The notes under the pieces: generated by a model
Told to the model about the DNA's origin: nothing
Databases searched by the model: none
What the model saw: the letters and a program-made list of their open reading frames with translations, nothing else
Shown: positions 10,085 through 19,663 of the stretch, one piece after another
Layout of the letters: each line of letters opens with the position of its first letter
Numbering within the stretch: the stretch's first letter is position 1
Origin: Rhodonellum psychrophilum GCM71 = DSM 17998
GTDB taxonomy: Bacteria; Bacteroidota; Bacteroidia; Cytophagales; Cyclobacteriaceae
Assembly: GCF_000381545.1 (NCBI RefSeq)
Contig: NZ_KB906684.1
Coordinates: 1 to 64,000 of the forward strand
DNA length: 64,000 nt
Reading direction: 5' to 3'
Translations under genes and position numbers: made by a program

Positions 10085-11110
10085 ATGAATGATATTACCT
10101 TAACAGTTGTTATGCCAGTCTTTAATGGTGAAAAGTATCTTAAAGAGGCAATAGATAGTGTTTTAAATCAAACATTTAAAAATTTTGAATTTTTAATCAT
10201 TGATGATGGTTCCTCTGATAATTCTGTTGAGGTCATAAGTTTATTTGTTGATTCTAGAATTAGACTTATCCTGAATGATACAAATCAAGGGGTTGCTTTT
10301 ACCCGAAATATCGGTCTGAATGAAGCAAAAGGTGAGTTTTTGGTTTGGATGGATTGTGATGATTTAATTGATTCTGATAAATTTCAAATGCAGTTGAAAT
10401 TTATGAATTATAATAAAGAAATAGGAATTTGTGGTACTTGGCTTGAAAGGTTTAATGAAGGTCCGCCCACATTGTCCACCACCTTTCTAGAACCGGACAT
10501 TATTAAGGCTTCTTTGTTTTTTAAACCTGCCGTTCTTAATGCTACAGCTATGTTACGAATGTCTATGATTAGGGAAGCCAATTTATTCTTTGATAGCAGA
10601 TTAAAGGTTGCTGAAGATTATGATTTTTTTTTGCAGGCTAGTTTTTATCTTAAAATTCAAAATCTCCCTAAAAAATTATATTATTATAGAGCTTCTGAAT
10701 CAAGTATAATGAAGAAGTTTGAAAATAAGGATGATAAAATGATGGAGTTTTATAGTGTTATTTATAAGAAAGGGTTTGAAAAATTATACATAAATCCCAC
10801 TAGTAAAAATCTCATTCTTCATAGGAAAATAGGATCTACAATGCTTTATGATTCCATTGATGAAGTTACTGATTCATTTAAATGGCTATCATTTCTTAAA
10901 AAACAAAACAGTAGTATTGGGTTTTATGATATTTTTTCCTTTGATAAAGTATTAGGTAATATGTTTTACTTTATATGTAAAAAGTCCTCCAAATTGGGGT
11001 TACGTATTTTCTTTTTTTATTTATTAAACAGAAAAGAATTTGGAACCATGCATGGTGATTCAATTTTTAAACTTTTTATCAGGTGCTTGATTCGATATAA
11101 TAAGTTCTAA
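10085..11110 (+). CDS. Family 2 glycosyltransferase
   Basis: 341 residues. GT-A fold: VVMPVFNGEKYLKEAIDSVL at 8-27, FLIIDDGSSDNS at ~36-47, and the metal/nucleotide-sugar motif WMDCDDLID near residue 94. The acceptor-side AEDYDFFLQA (~177-186) carries the likely catalytic acid. C-terminal ~100 residues are basic and partly hydrophobic, suggesting association with the inner membrane. It starts directly after the wzy stop. It should transfer one sugar from an NDP-sugar to the lipid-linked repeat unit; the sugar is not predictable. Confidence 0.9.
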   Translation: MNDITLTVVMPVFNGEKYLKEAIDSVLNQTFKNFEFLIIDDGSSDNSVEVISLFVDSRIRLILNDTNQGVAFTRNIGLNEAKGEFLVWMDCDDLIDSDKFQMQLKFMNYNKEIGICGTWLERFNEGPPTLSTTFLEPDIIKASLFFKPAVLNATAMLRMSMIREANLFFDSRLKVAEDYDFFLQASFYLKIQNLPKKLYYYRASESSIMKKFENKDDKMMEFYSVIYKKGFEKLYINPTSKNLILHRKIGSTMLYDSIDEVTDSFKWLSFLKKQNSSIGFYDIFSFDKVLGNMFYFICKKSSKLGLRIFFFYLLNRKEFGTMHGDSIFKLFIRCLIRYNKF

Positions 11111-11122
11111 TCTTATTTTACT

Positions 11123-12199
11123 ATGAAAAAATTATTATTTGTTAATAAAGAACAATTTGGGTATCATATCGATACATATAAATACATACAATACTTAAAC
11201 TGTAACTATAAATGCACTTACATATGCTGGGATGAAGGGTTGAATAAAATAATTTTAGACAACGTTAAAGTTATATATCTTCAAAAAAAAGGAATAAAAG
11301 TTTTTCGCTTCTTCTACTTAATATCAGCTATCACAAGGGAAATTAGGAAAGGAAATTACAATCTGATTTTTATCGTTTATTTTTTTGGTTGTTCCTGTAT
11401 TAGGTTTCTTAACCCTAAACAGCGTATTAATTTAGATATTAGAACAGTAGCTGTTTCGAAAAAACTTATGCTCAATACCTTTTATGATTTTTTATTGAAA
11501 ACTGAAGTGTTTTTTTTTAAATACAGATCTGTTGTCAGTTATGAAACAGGCATAGAATTGATGAATAGTGATTTTCACGTTATTCCTTTAGGAGGTGAGT
11601 GTTTTTCCAAAAAAGATCAATTTGAAAATGCTTTAAAATTGATTTATGTTGGGACTCTTTCTGGGCGGAATATCATTGAATTTTTAATAGGATTTCATAA
11701 TTTCTTCAAAGAAATTCAAGGTTTGGATCATATAAAGCCAATTAAATTAACTATTATTGGGTCTGGATATTTAAATGAATTGGCAGAATTACGGGAATAT
11801 ATTTCTTTAAATAATCTTACTCTTATTGTTGATATCCCTGGTTACGTTCAAAATGATAAACTTTTTGAGTATTTTGAAAATTCAAATGTTGGAATATCAT
11901 ATATTCCACTAACCCCATATTACCAAAATCAGCCTCCTACAAAAACCTATGAATATCTTTTGTCTGGTTTTCCAGTAATTGCAACATCAACAAATGCCAA
12001 TTCAAAAATAATTAATACTGATAATGGTATTTTGATAAAGGATAATCCTGAGGATGTTAAGAATGCTTTACATCTGATGTACGATAAAATCTCTATTTTC
12101 AATCCTTTGGAAATTAAAAATAAAAGTAAATCCTTTTCTTGGAAGAATGTGGTAGAGAATAAGGTTGTTCCATATTTTGATCAAATTTTAAAAGCTTAG
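11123..12199 (+). CDS. Family 4-like glycosyltransferase (GT-B)
   Basis: 358 residues of GT-B type. The C-terminal half shows LIYVGTLSGRNIIEF at ~172-186, LTIIGSGYLNEL near 210 and, in the donor-binding end, PTKTYEYLLSGFPVIATS at ~272-289, close to the usual E-x7-E region of GT4 enzymes (here the acidic residues are fewer). The N-terminal half is divergent. It follows the GT2 gene by 12 bases in the same cassette. Inferred to add a sugar of the repeat unit on the cytoplasmic face. Confidence 0.82.
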   Translation: MKKLLFVNKEQFGYHIDTYKYIQYLNCNYKCTYICWDEGLNKIILDNVKVIYLQKKGIKVFRFFYLISAITREIRKGNYNLIFIVYFFGCSCIRFLNPKQRINLDIRTVAVSKKLMLNTFYDFLLKTEVFFFKYRSVVSYETGIELMNSDFHVIPLGGECFSKKDQFENALKLIYVGTLSGRNIIEFLIGFHNFFKEIQGLDHIKPIKLTIIGSGYLNELAELREYISLNNLTLIVDIPGYVQNDKLFEYFENSNVGISYIPLTPYYQNQPPTKTYEYLLSGFPVIATSTNANSKIINTDNGILIKDNPEDVKNALHLMYDKISIFNPLEIKNKSKSFSWKNVVENKVVPYFDQILKA

Positions 12200-12238
12200 A
12201 TTTTATTCTGATTGTAATCATTCCAATTTAATGAAATA

Positions 12239-13192
12239 ATGAAAAAAATTCTTTATGTGACTAACATGTTTCCAACTATTGGCCATCCATTTTTTGGGAT
12301 ATTTATAAAAGAACAAATTGATTCATTAAAGAAATATTTTTTGTTCAGTGAACAAACATATTTTATAAATGGGTTACATAAATCAAAATTTGAATATCTT
12401 AAGAGTGTTTTTTATGTACCATATATTATAATGAAATCTAAGCCCGATATTATCCATATTCATTATGGCATATCCGGCTTATTCTTGCTTTTTTTCAAAA
12501 CCAATGTTCCTGTTTATTTAACCTTGCATGGATGTGATTTCCTTGAACATGGTAATAATAGATGGCAGGTTTGGATTAGTAAAATGGTTGCAAAAAAAGC
12601 TAATCAAATTTTTGTCCAAAACTCCGAAATGAAAAGGTTGGGTTTGACAATCAATCCAAACGTGGAAATCTTGACTTGCGGGGTTGATACTGACTTTTTT
12701 AATCCCGAGATTTGTGAATTGATAAAGTTTGATTCTAAAGTTATAATTTTCCCGAGTGATCCGACTAGAAGTGAGAAAAACTTTCCATTGTTTCAAAAGG
12801 TCATTGAAAAGTTAGATAATATTGAAAAGGTAATCATTTTGTGTATTGATAAAATGAATCGACATGAAATTCGGAATTTACTTTCTTCAGCAGATTGCCT
12901 TTTGATGACATCAATCTCAGAAGGCTCCCCTCAAGTTATAAAGGAAGCATTATCTTGTGGTTTGCCCGTGGTTTCTGTTCCAGTTGGAAATGTCGATGAG
13001 ATGATAGAGGGTGTTCCCAATTGTTTTGTTTCATCTGGTTTTGAGGTTGATGAATTGTATAGTTTGGTTTCTAAATCATTAAATGGCTCTAAAAATGGAA
13101 TTAGAAAAACATTTTTAAATAAGATGATATATGATAATAGTAACATTTCCGCTCGTTTAGCAGGCTTTTATCAAATCCCTGAAAAAATATAA
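12239..13192 (+). CDS. Family 4 glycosyltransferase (GT-B)
   Basis: 317 residues, shorter than typical GT4 enzymes (~370). The opening MKKILYVTNMFPTIGHPFFG and GIFIKEQI are standard for the family; PVYLTLHGCDFLEHG near 92 is the acceptor-side His motif; SISEGSPQVIKEALSCGLPV (~221-240) carries the EGxPxxxxEA signature with the paired glutamates that hold the donor. The linker between the two domains is compressed, which accounts for the short length. Gap of 39 bases after the previous glycosyltransferase; 53 before asnB. Confidence 0.87.
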   Translation: MKKILYVTNMFPTIGHPFFGIFIKEQIDSLKKYFLFSEQTYFINGLHKSKFEYLKSVFYVPYIIMKSKPDIIHIHYGISGLFLLFFKTNVPVYLTLHGCDFLEHGNNRWQVWISKMVAKKANQIFVQNSEMKRLGLTINPNVEILTCGVDTDFFNPEICELIKFDSKVIIFPSDPTRSEKNFPLFQKVIEKLDNIEKVIILCIDKMNRHEIRNLLSSADCLLMTSISEGSPQVIKEALSCGLPVVSVPVGNVDEMIEGVPNCFVSSGFEVDELYSLVSKSLNGSKNGIRKTFLNKMIYDNSNISARLAGFYQIPEKI

Positions 13193-13245
13193 TTTCATGT
13201 TCCGATAGTAATCGTTTATTTTAATTTTACTTAATACTAATTCAA

Positions 13246-15090
13246 ATGTGTGGAATATTAGGTTCGATAAATTTAGATTTTGATCATCAATTATTAAATC
13301 AAATAAAACACAGAGGACCAGATGATTCTGGTATTAATAAATTTATTTTGACTGATCATGCAGTAACTCTTGCTCAAAGAAGATTATCTATTTTGGATTT
13401 ATCTCCTGCGGGACATCAGCCTATGGTGTCAAGTTGTGGGGGGTTTGCCATAATTTTTAATGGTGAAATATATAATCATGAAGAGCTCAGGAATACATTA
13501 GGGAACAATATCTCTTTTAAAGGGCATTCTGATACTGAAAGTATTCTCTATTATTTGATTGACAATGGTATTGATGGGGTTAAGGATTTTAATGGTATTT
13601 TTTCCTTTGCATTTCTTGATATCAAATTCATGAAACTGTATTTATCCAGAGATCCATTTGGTGTAAAACCTTTATATTATTTTCATGGTTCAAATACTTT
13701 AATGTTTTCATCTGAAATTAGGCCTATCAAATCCATCGTTAAAGCTAAAATCCTAGATAAAGATGCTCTATCTTGTTTGTTGAGATTAAGATATAATCCA
13801 GCTCCTGACACACTTTATTTGGGCATAAAAAAAGTTCATCCGGGTCATATTTTGGAGGTTGATTTAAATAGTGAAAAATTTTCCTTTTTTGAAAAGCCTT
13901 ATTTTAATCTCAAATTACCTCAGATTATTATACCTAATAAAGAGGATGAGGTAACTTTGTATGGACAATACTTTGAGAAGGCCATACAACGACAATTACT
14001 TTCGGATGTCCCTATTGGGATATTATTGAGTGGTGGTGTAGACTCTGCTATGGTTGCTGCTATTGCACAAAAATATTCAAACAGTCCATTGAAAGCTTTT
14101 ACAATTGGATTTGAAGGAGATCATTATGAAGATGAAATTTTAGATGCTGGGGTTACCGCAGATTATCTGGGTTTAGAACATCACTTTAAAAAGATAACCT
14201 TTGATGATTTTCTTTCTATTTTTAAAAAATGTGCAGAAATTGTTGAAGAGCCTCTCGCCACCACTTCAATAATCCCGATGTATTATTTATCGGAGTTGGC
14301 CTCTAAACATGTTAAAGTTGTATTAACTGGACAAGGTGCCGATGAACCTTTAGGGGGGTATCCCAAATATAAATCTGAATTAATTCTCGATAGGATTCCT
14401 TTAAGCTTTCAAAAGGCCTTAAAGTTGATTCTTTCAGGTTTTTCTTTTAAAAATGAAAAATTGAATAGGGGGGTTAGTGCTTTAGGTTTGTCAGATGAAT
14501 TGTTGCGGTTTTTATCAACTTACGAAATTTTTTCTAATTCTGAAATTGGTGAGTTAATTGGACATCAGGATTCTACGAGTTTAAAAAGAATTCAATATTT
14601 TTATAAATTATTGAATTGTGAAACTAAATCTCATAGTGTTGAAAAAATGATGGCATTAGATACTAGAATGAATTTAGCTGATGATCTTTTAAATTATACT
14701 GATAAAATCACAATGAACTTTGCTCTTGAATGTAGGGTTCCAATTCTTGATTTAGATTTGGTAAATTTTATCGAATCACTTCCTTATCAATCAAAATTGA
14801 GCTTGACTCAAGGTAAAATAATTCACAAGAAATATGCTGAAGTATTATTGCCCGATGAAATAATAAACCGTAAGAAAAAAGGTTTTGCATCCCCGACTAA
14901 TCATTGGTTTAAGTATGAATCAACAAGGATTAAGGAAATATTGCTCAACAAAAATACTTTATTTGCAGAAGTTTTCAATCAAAAGAAAGTCGCTGAAATT
15001 ATAATCCAACATGAAATTGGATTTCCAAGAGAGAAACAGATCTTTTTATTATTGGGAGTTTATTACTTTCTAGAAAACTTTAATTCTTAA
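13246..15090 (+). CDS. asnB: Asparagine synthase (glutamine-hydrolysing) family protein
   Basis: 614 residues, full length. Cys2 after Met is the glutaminase nucleophile; HRGPDDSG (~22-29) and FNGEIYNHEELR are class II amidotransferase marks; the synthetase half has the pyrophosphate loop SGGVDSAM near 263 and GQGADEPLGGYPKY near 364, where the family more often reads ELFGGY. Last gene of the plus-strand polysaccharide cassette, converging on a DUF354 gene 26 bases away. AsnB paralogs inside exopolysaccharide loci may amidate a sugar acid or make an amide-decorated polymer rather than free asparagine; this is inference from location. Confidence 0.9.
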   Translation: MCGILGSINLDFDHQLLNQIKHRGPDDSGINKFILTDHAVTLAQRRLSILDLSPAGHQPMVSSCGGFAIIFNGEIYNHEELRNTLGNNISFKGHSDTESILYYLIDNGIDGVKDFNGIFSFAFLDIKFMKLYLSRDPFGVKPLYYFHGSNTLMFSSEIRPIKSIVKAKILDKDALSCLLRLRYNPAPDTLYLGIKKVHPGHILEVDLNSEKFSFFEKPYFNLKLPQIIIPNKEDEVTLYGQYFEKAIQRQLLSDVPIGILLSGGVDSAMVAAIAQKYSNSPLKAFTIGFEGDHYEDEILDAGVTADYLGLEHHFKKITFDDFLSIFKKCAEIVEEPLATTSIIPMYYLSELASKHVKVVLTGQGADEPLGGYPKYKSELILDRIPLSFQKALKLILSGFSFKNEKLNRGVSALGLSDELLRFLSTYEIFSNSEIGELIGHQDSTSLKRIQYFYKLLNCETKSHSVEKMMALDTRMNLADDLLNYTDKITMNFALECRVPILDLDLVNFIESLPYQSKLSLTQGKIIHKKYAEVLLPDEIINRKKKGFASPTNHWFKYESTRIKEILLNKNTLFAEVFNQKKVAEIIIQHEIGFPREKQIFLLLGVYYFLENFNS

Positions 15091-15116
15091 AATAATTTTG
15101 TGTTTTATACTGTTGT

Positions 15117-16142
15117 TTAATCGTTTTCATTTAGTCCTATTAAGCTCTTTTCAAAGAGATAATATGCCATTTCTCCTTTTTCAATGAGTAAATCACTGGA
15201 TGTCAGATCTTTGTTTTCATTGATTTTAAATTTAATATCTAATGAATTTAATTCGGGTAAATGCGTCATATAACCATTGGCAATCAAGTATTTATCTACA
15301 CCTAAAAGTGCGCCTTGGTATACTGAAATTGTGGGTATTCCCATCAGTGCCATTTCTCGAGTCATTGAGCCTCCTGCGCCGACAAATAGCAAGCAATCTT
15401 TTGCTATAATATCAAAGTCTTGAGTTTTATCAGGTACTGAAATGCCTTCAAATTGTGGTTGTGTATAATGGTCATACTGACTTTTCTCTCTAACGAGTAA
15501 AGTAATTTCATAGTGATTTTTTAATTCTAAAAGTAGACTATCAAGGAAATTTGTTTTTCCATGATAATATTGAGCTGTTTGTGGTTCAGGTCTTATGAAA
15601 ATGGTTTTTGGTATGGATTTGAGTCGAAGACTACTGATTATTTTACCTTTTTGCCAAAGATAAATACCTTCTTTGATTCCAGGATAAAAGCTTGTTTTCC
15701 TAGGTGAAGCCCCCTGTCTTCTTGCGTTCTTAATTGGGTAATTTTCTGGGAGAATAATCTTATCAGCAAAAAGGAAAGCAGGAATATTACCTAAAGCATG
15801 TTCATTATCGTTTGTATAGATCGAAGGGATCCCTAGAATTTTTGCAGTTAATGGAAGATAAAAGCTACTTTGTCCAGCAGCAAAGTCAATATTTTTGTCT
15901 TTTAGAAAGCGGACTAGTTTATTTATTCTGTAAGGGTAAGCAATAAGTTTGTTTAATATTCCTTTTTCAGCTTTAGTTCCAATGATTGTAAAATCCCAGT
16001 TTTTTTGTTTTAGTATCTGAACAGTATTTGAGGAATCTCTACAGGTAAGAATAAAAGTGTGGCCTTTTGATGTGAGGCTTTCAATAAGGAGTTCAAAGAA
16101 ACTTACTTGAGGCGTGTTTATAAAGTCTATCCAAATTTTCAT
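15117..16142 (-). CDS. DUF354 family protein (UDP-GlcNAc 2-epimerase-like fold)
   Basis: 341 residues. MKIWIDFINTPQVSFFELLI, then AYPYRINKLVRFLK, AAGQSSFYLPLTAKILGIPS and TNDNEHALGN are the conserved opening of DUF354, a GT-B/epimerase-like family common in polysaccharide clusters of Archaea and Bacteroidota. Near 250, LFVGAGGSMTREMALMGIPT resembles the UDP-binding loop of UDP-GlcNAc 2-epimerases. Its reaction is unproven; a glycosyltransferase or epimerase role is plausible. It lies 62 bases downstream of the Wzc-like gene and is probably the last gene of that minus-strand operon. Confidence 0.75.
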   Translation of the reverse strand: MKIWIDFINTPQVSFFELLIESLTSKGHTFILTCRDSSNTVQILKQKNWDFTIIGTKAEKGILNKLIAYPYRINKLVRFLKDKNIDFAAGQSSFYLPLTAKILGIPSIYTNDNEHALGNIPAFLFADKIILPENYPIKNARRQGASPRKTSFYPGIKEGIYLWQKGKIISSLRLKSIPKTIFIRPEPQTAQYYHGKTNFLDSLLLELKNHYEITLLVREKSQYDHYTQPQFEGISVPDKTQDFDIIAKDCLLFVGAGGSMTREMALMGIPTISVYQGALLGVDKYLIANGYMTHLPELNSLDIKFKINENKDLTSSDLLIEKGEMAYYLFEKSLIGLNEND

Positions 16143-16204
16143 ATGTTTTTAATGCTTTTTGCAAAATATTGCTGTTAGTACTCCAATAACTGATGGTATT
16201 TTGT

Positions 16205-18571
16205 TTAGGATTGTTGATAATATTTTGCTGCATTTTTGGCCCCATAGCCATATATCATTTCTGGTTTTGCATCATTAAGGACAAGTAATTGCTGTTTGAA
16301 TTTCTTTTGTTTTCGTAATTCCTCAATAATTTTTATTTGACTTTTTGTGGAGTAGTTGTATCTTAATAACATTATTGTAATGTCTGCAACGTTTGCCAAC
16401 ATAAATGAATCTGATACCAATCCTATTGGTGCCGAATCTATTATGATATGGTCATATGATTTAGAAAGAATCTCGATTAATTGATAAAGTTTTTCGTTTA
16501 TCATCAATTCGGCGGGATTTTCCGGGATACTTCCTGAACCGATAATGTCTACCATTTCAGCATTTACCATAGGCTGAATGATTTCTTCAATTTTCATATC
16601 AGCTGAATTGAGATATTCTGAGATTCCTTTTTCCGCTTTCATCCCTAAAGCTGAAATCATTGCTGGTCTTCTTAGGTCGAATTCAAGGATGACAACCGAT
16701 TTGCCTGACAATCCCATGGTGATAGCTAGATTAACACTAAAGAATGTTTTACCTTCTCCACTTAATCCTGAAGTAACAAGAATGGTTTGGTTTGGTTTTT
16801 TGTAACTGGAAAAAGCCAAATTACTTCTTATAAATCTGAATTGTTCTGCAATAAGGTTTCTTTTACTTTTAGAGATTGCTATTATTCCATCTGAGGGTTT
16901 GTTTCTGGAAATCTCCCCAAGTATTGGTGTTTTAGTTATTTTTTCGACTTCAGATTTGAATTGTATCCTTTCTTGCCATTGATCTTTTATGAATAACATT
17001 CCAAAAGGAATAGCCATCCCCATGATAAGGCCAAACGCCATAATTATTTTCTTATTGGGTTTAACCGGATATTCGGATGGAATTGGTTCTTCTATTGTCT
17101 TTGAATTTCCCACAGAAGCTGCAGCTAGTGTAAGTACCGCCTCTTCTCTTTTCTGAACCAATAGGAGGTAATGTTGTTGTTTTATACCTTGTTCTCTATT
17201 TATATCCAAGAGTTCCTTTTCCATTGTAGGTACTTTTGATGCCCTGCTTTGAAACTGGTTCGATGTTGATTGTAAACTATTTTTTGAGATGATTAAGCCA
17301 TTTTTGATATGTCTCAAATTTTCGATTATACTATTTCTTAGACTTGATAGTTGTTGGCTTATATTGATGACAATTGGATTGTTTGGCTGAGTTGTCCTGA
17401 GCATTCTCTCCCTTTCTTGCTGAATTCTATTAAAATCAGAAATCAGTGAGTTAAGTGTTGGATCGGAAACTGTTAGAGTCCCTGGTACTGTTTCATATTC
17501 GTTTCCATTTCTACTCATATAGGTCTCTATGGATTCGAGTACATCAATTTGAATAGAAAGTTCAGCAAGTTGTTGTCTGTTTACCGTGGTGCTATTGAGA
17601 TACAGCTGTGCTTCGGCCCCTACATCAGTTATTGAATTGGACAGTTTATACTGCTCTGCCTTGTTTTCGATATTACCGAGTTCTTGAATTAACCCAACAA
17701 GTTGTTCATCGATAAAGGTAATAGTGTTTTTGGCAGTGATGTTTTTTTCGTCATCTGCTTCTCTATTGTAAACTTCAATCAGTTTAGCCAAGAGGTCTCT
17801 GCCTTTTATTGGATGTTCCGAAAGGATGGAAAGCTGAATCACACTGGCAAGCTTGTTTACGATTTCCACACTAAGGCTTTTAGACAAATGCCTTCCAGCA
17901 GTAGAATCCAAAAATTCAATTTTAATGGGTTTGTCAAAAATACCATCCATTAGGTGATTAAATTTTGGATTTTTAACAATAGTAAAGGATCCATAAAAAT
18001 TCGATAATTTTTGTCCAAACTTGAAGACTTGCGTATCCCCCGAGGGTTTGATTAGCTGATACTCTTCATCATCTTTGATCAAAATATTGATGGTATTGTT
18101 GCCCACATTGAAGCTTTCATTTCTTTCATGTGTGACGATTTGAAAAGGCACTTCGTCCCCATAAATTTCTTTCCATCTGAATGGACCATTTGGAATGGAA
18201 AAGGAAACCGAAAACCCGAGTTCATCAGATGCCTTTAGCATTAAATGTTCTGCCCGAAGAACTTCAGCCTCGTTTTCAACCGATGATGAGGACCCGAATC
18301 CTTTTATATTGGAGAGGGCAGCATTGGAGTTAAAGTCAGAGCCCTTGTTTTCATCCCTAAGGAGAAGCGTGCTTTTGATTTCGTATTGTGAAGTAGTAAA
18401 ATAAGTATAGGCGAATGCAATAGATAGGCATACAAATAACCCAATGGCGAACCAATACCATTTTTGCGAATATTTGAAGAAAATCATTTTATAACTAAGC
18501 TGTTGGCTTTCCTTGTCCTTTGATTCTTCTTCTTCCAGCTCTTTAAGTATATCCGTAATTTTCATAGTCAT
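16205..18571 (-). CDS. wzc: Wzc-like polysaccharide co-polymerase / BY-kinase
   Basis: 788 residues. Wzz-type domain after a first membrane helix (~36-57, WYWFAIGLFVCLSIAFAY), a long periplasmic coiled coil (~260-490), a second membrane helix near 505-525, then a cytoplasmic BY-kinase: Walker A GLSGEGKT at 602-609, A' EFDLRRP near 630, Walker B HIIIDSAP at ~708-715. The tail has only a small tyrosine cluster (Y774, Y776, Y784, Y785) instead of the long runs of enterobacterial Wzc. It controls chain length and export with the Wza-like protein, whose gene ends 41 bases upstream. An alternative ATG lies two codons in (MKITD). Confidence 0.92.
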   Translation of the reverse strand: MTMKITDILKELEEEESKDKESQQLSYKMIFFKYSQKWYWFAIGLFVCLSIAFAYTYFTTSQYEIKSTLLLRDENKGSDFNSNAALSNIKGFGSSSSVENEAEVLRAEHLMLKASDELGFSVSFSIPNGPFRWKEIYGDEVPFQIVTHERNESFNVGNNTINILIKDDEEYQLIKPSGDTQVFKFGQKLSNFYGSFTIVKNPKFNHLMDGIFDKPIKIEFLDSTAGRHLSKSLSVEIVNKLASVIQLSILSEHPIKGRDLLAKLIEVYNREADDEKNITAKNTITFIDEQLVGLIQELGNIENKAEQYKLSNSITDVGAEAQLYLNSTTVNRQQLAELSIQIDVLESIETYMSRNGNEYETVPGTLTVSDPTLNSLISDFNRIQQERERMLRTTQPNNPIVINISQQLSSLRNSIIENLRHIKNGLIISKNSLQSTSNQFQSRASKVPTMEKELLDINREQGIKQQHYLLLVQKREEAVLTLAAASVGNSKTIEEPIPSEYPVKPNKKIIMAFGLIMGMAIPFGMLFIKDQWQERIQFKSEVEKITKTPILGEISRNKPSDGIIAISKSKRNLIAEQFRFIRSNLAFSSYKKPNQTILVTSGLSGEGKTFFSVNLAITMGLSGKSVVILEFDLRRPAMISALGMKAEKGISEYLNSADMKIEEIIQPMVNAEMVDIIGSGSIPENPAELMINEKLYQLIEILSKSYDHIIIDSAPIGLVSDSFMLANVADITIMLLRYNYSTKSQIKIIEELRKQKKFKQQLLVLNDAKPEMIYGYGAKNAAKYYQQS

Positions 18572-18612
18572 TTTTGGCCGTCAGTTAATATCCAGCATTT
18601 TGTACAAAGCAA

Positions 18613-19395
18613 CTAAAATATATTATTGAAATTAAGGACCAATACTACTGCTAAAGTTAGTCCAGTACTGAGCAAAGCGAATGTCCTAGGATTATTGTCT
18701 GCCTGCAGTGCTTTGGTTTTGTATGGCTCGACATAAACAACATCATTCTGCTGAAGGTAATAAAATGGAGAATCCAATACGGCCTTATCGTTTAGGTTTA
18801 ATCTATTTGCACTCCTTATGCCGTCTTTTTCTCGGATGACAAGTACATTTTCTCTTTTTCCGTAAGCCGTCATGTCACCTGCTAGACCTAGGGCCTCAAG
18901 AATTGTAATCTTTTCTGTAGGAATGATAAAGGAAGAGGGTTGCTGTACTTCACCAATTACTGTTACCTTGAAATTCATAAACCTTATGTTAATGATGGGA
19001 TTCTTCACATATTCATCCAAGAGTTGAGTTATTTTGACAATTCCTTCTTGCTTGGTTAATCCCCGGAGATTAATCTTACCGATAACTGGATAATTGATGA
19101 ATCCATCCTTGTCTACGAGATAATTCTCATTAATGGGGGAGGATACATTGGTATTGAAATTGCCCTGCGATGGCATTATCACTCCAGCATTGAATAGTAA
19201 ATTTGATTCAGGATTGAGGCTGGTTACGGTGATACTGAGCAAATCATCTTCCTGAATCCTTGGTTCTGAGAGCGTTGTAATCGGTGAGGAATACCCATTG
19301 GTTGCATCGAGGTCATTAAAATATACAAGGTTTCTTTTAGAGCATGAAAATAGGATGAGAGAGGCAATGACTAGAAACGGGATTTTTTTTTTCAT
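18613..19395 (-). CDS. wza: Wza-like polysaccharide export lipoprotein
   Basis: 260 residues. Lipoprotein signal with lipobox Cys18 (LILFSC). Poly_export domain about 45-145 (EDDLLSITV, FINYPVIGKINLRGLT), then one SLBB-type region (~150-225; VTVIGEVQQPSSF, ITILEALGLAGDM). The last 20 residues form a hydrophobic helix (LLSTGLTLAVVLVL), a feature of many Bacteroidota Wza homologs in place of the E. coli C-terminal amphipathic helix. It should form the outer-membrane export channel working with Wzc. First gene of the wza-wzc-DUF354 run. Confidence 0.92.
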   Translation of the reverse strand: MKKKIPFLVIASLILFSCSKRNLVYFNDLDATNGYSSPITTLSEPRIQEDDLLSITVTSLNPESNLLFNAGVIMPSQGNFNTNVSSPINENYLVDKDGFINYPVIGKINLRGLTKQEGIVKITQLLDEYVKNPIINIRFMNFKVTVIGEVQQPSSFIIPTEKITILEALGLAGDMTAYGKRENVLVIREKDGIRSANRLNLNDKAVLDSPFYYLQQNDVVYVEPYKTKALQADNNPRTFALLSTGLTLAVVLVLNFNNIF

Positions 19396-19474
19396 ACTGG
19401 ATTGAATACAAATGACTAAGACGATTTTTTAATTAGGTAAATTGTGAGAAACAGGTTATTCATTGAGTATTGAG

Positions 19475-19518
19475 GTTTAAATCATTTTATTAAATTTAAT
19501 TAATAAAATGATTTAAAC
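19475..19518 (-). promoter_or_regulatory. Perfect 18-bp inverted repeat upstream of wza
   Basis: Bases 19475-19492 (GTTTAAATCATTTTATTA) and 19501-19518 are exact reverse complements with an 8-base AT loop. It lies 80 bases upstream of the wza start and 146 bases after the stop of the preceding gene. It could be an operator, an RNA hairpin that ends the upstream transcript, or a leader structure; there is no T-run right after it. Function is inferred only from position. Confidence 0.6.
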
Positions 19519-19663
19519 TCTTAAAACCTATTAAGAATATTGTAAAACACCCAGGTTCATCAGGTTAGGGTTTTGTTCTAACGAATAATGTGGTAACAGA
19601 CTATAGGAAGGCAATACCGGTCTTTTTTTAGTTGATGTCAAATGTATTTCCCTAAAAATCAAT

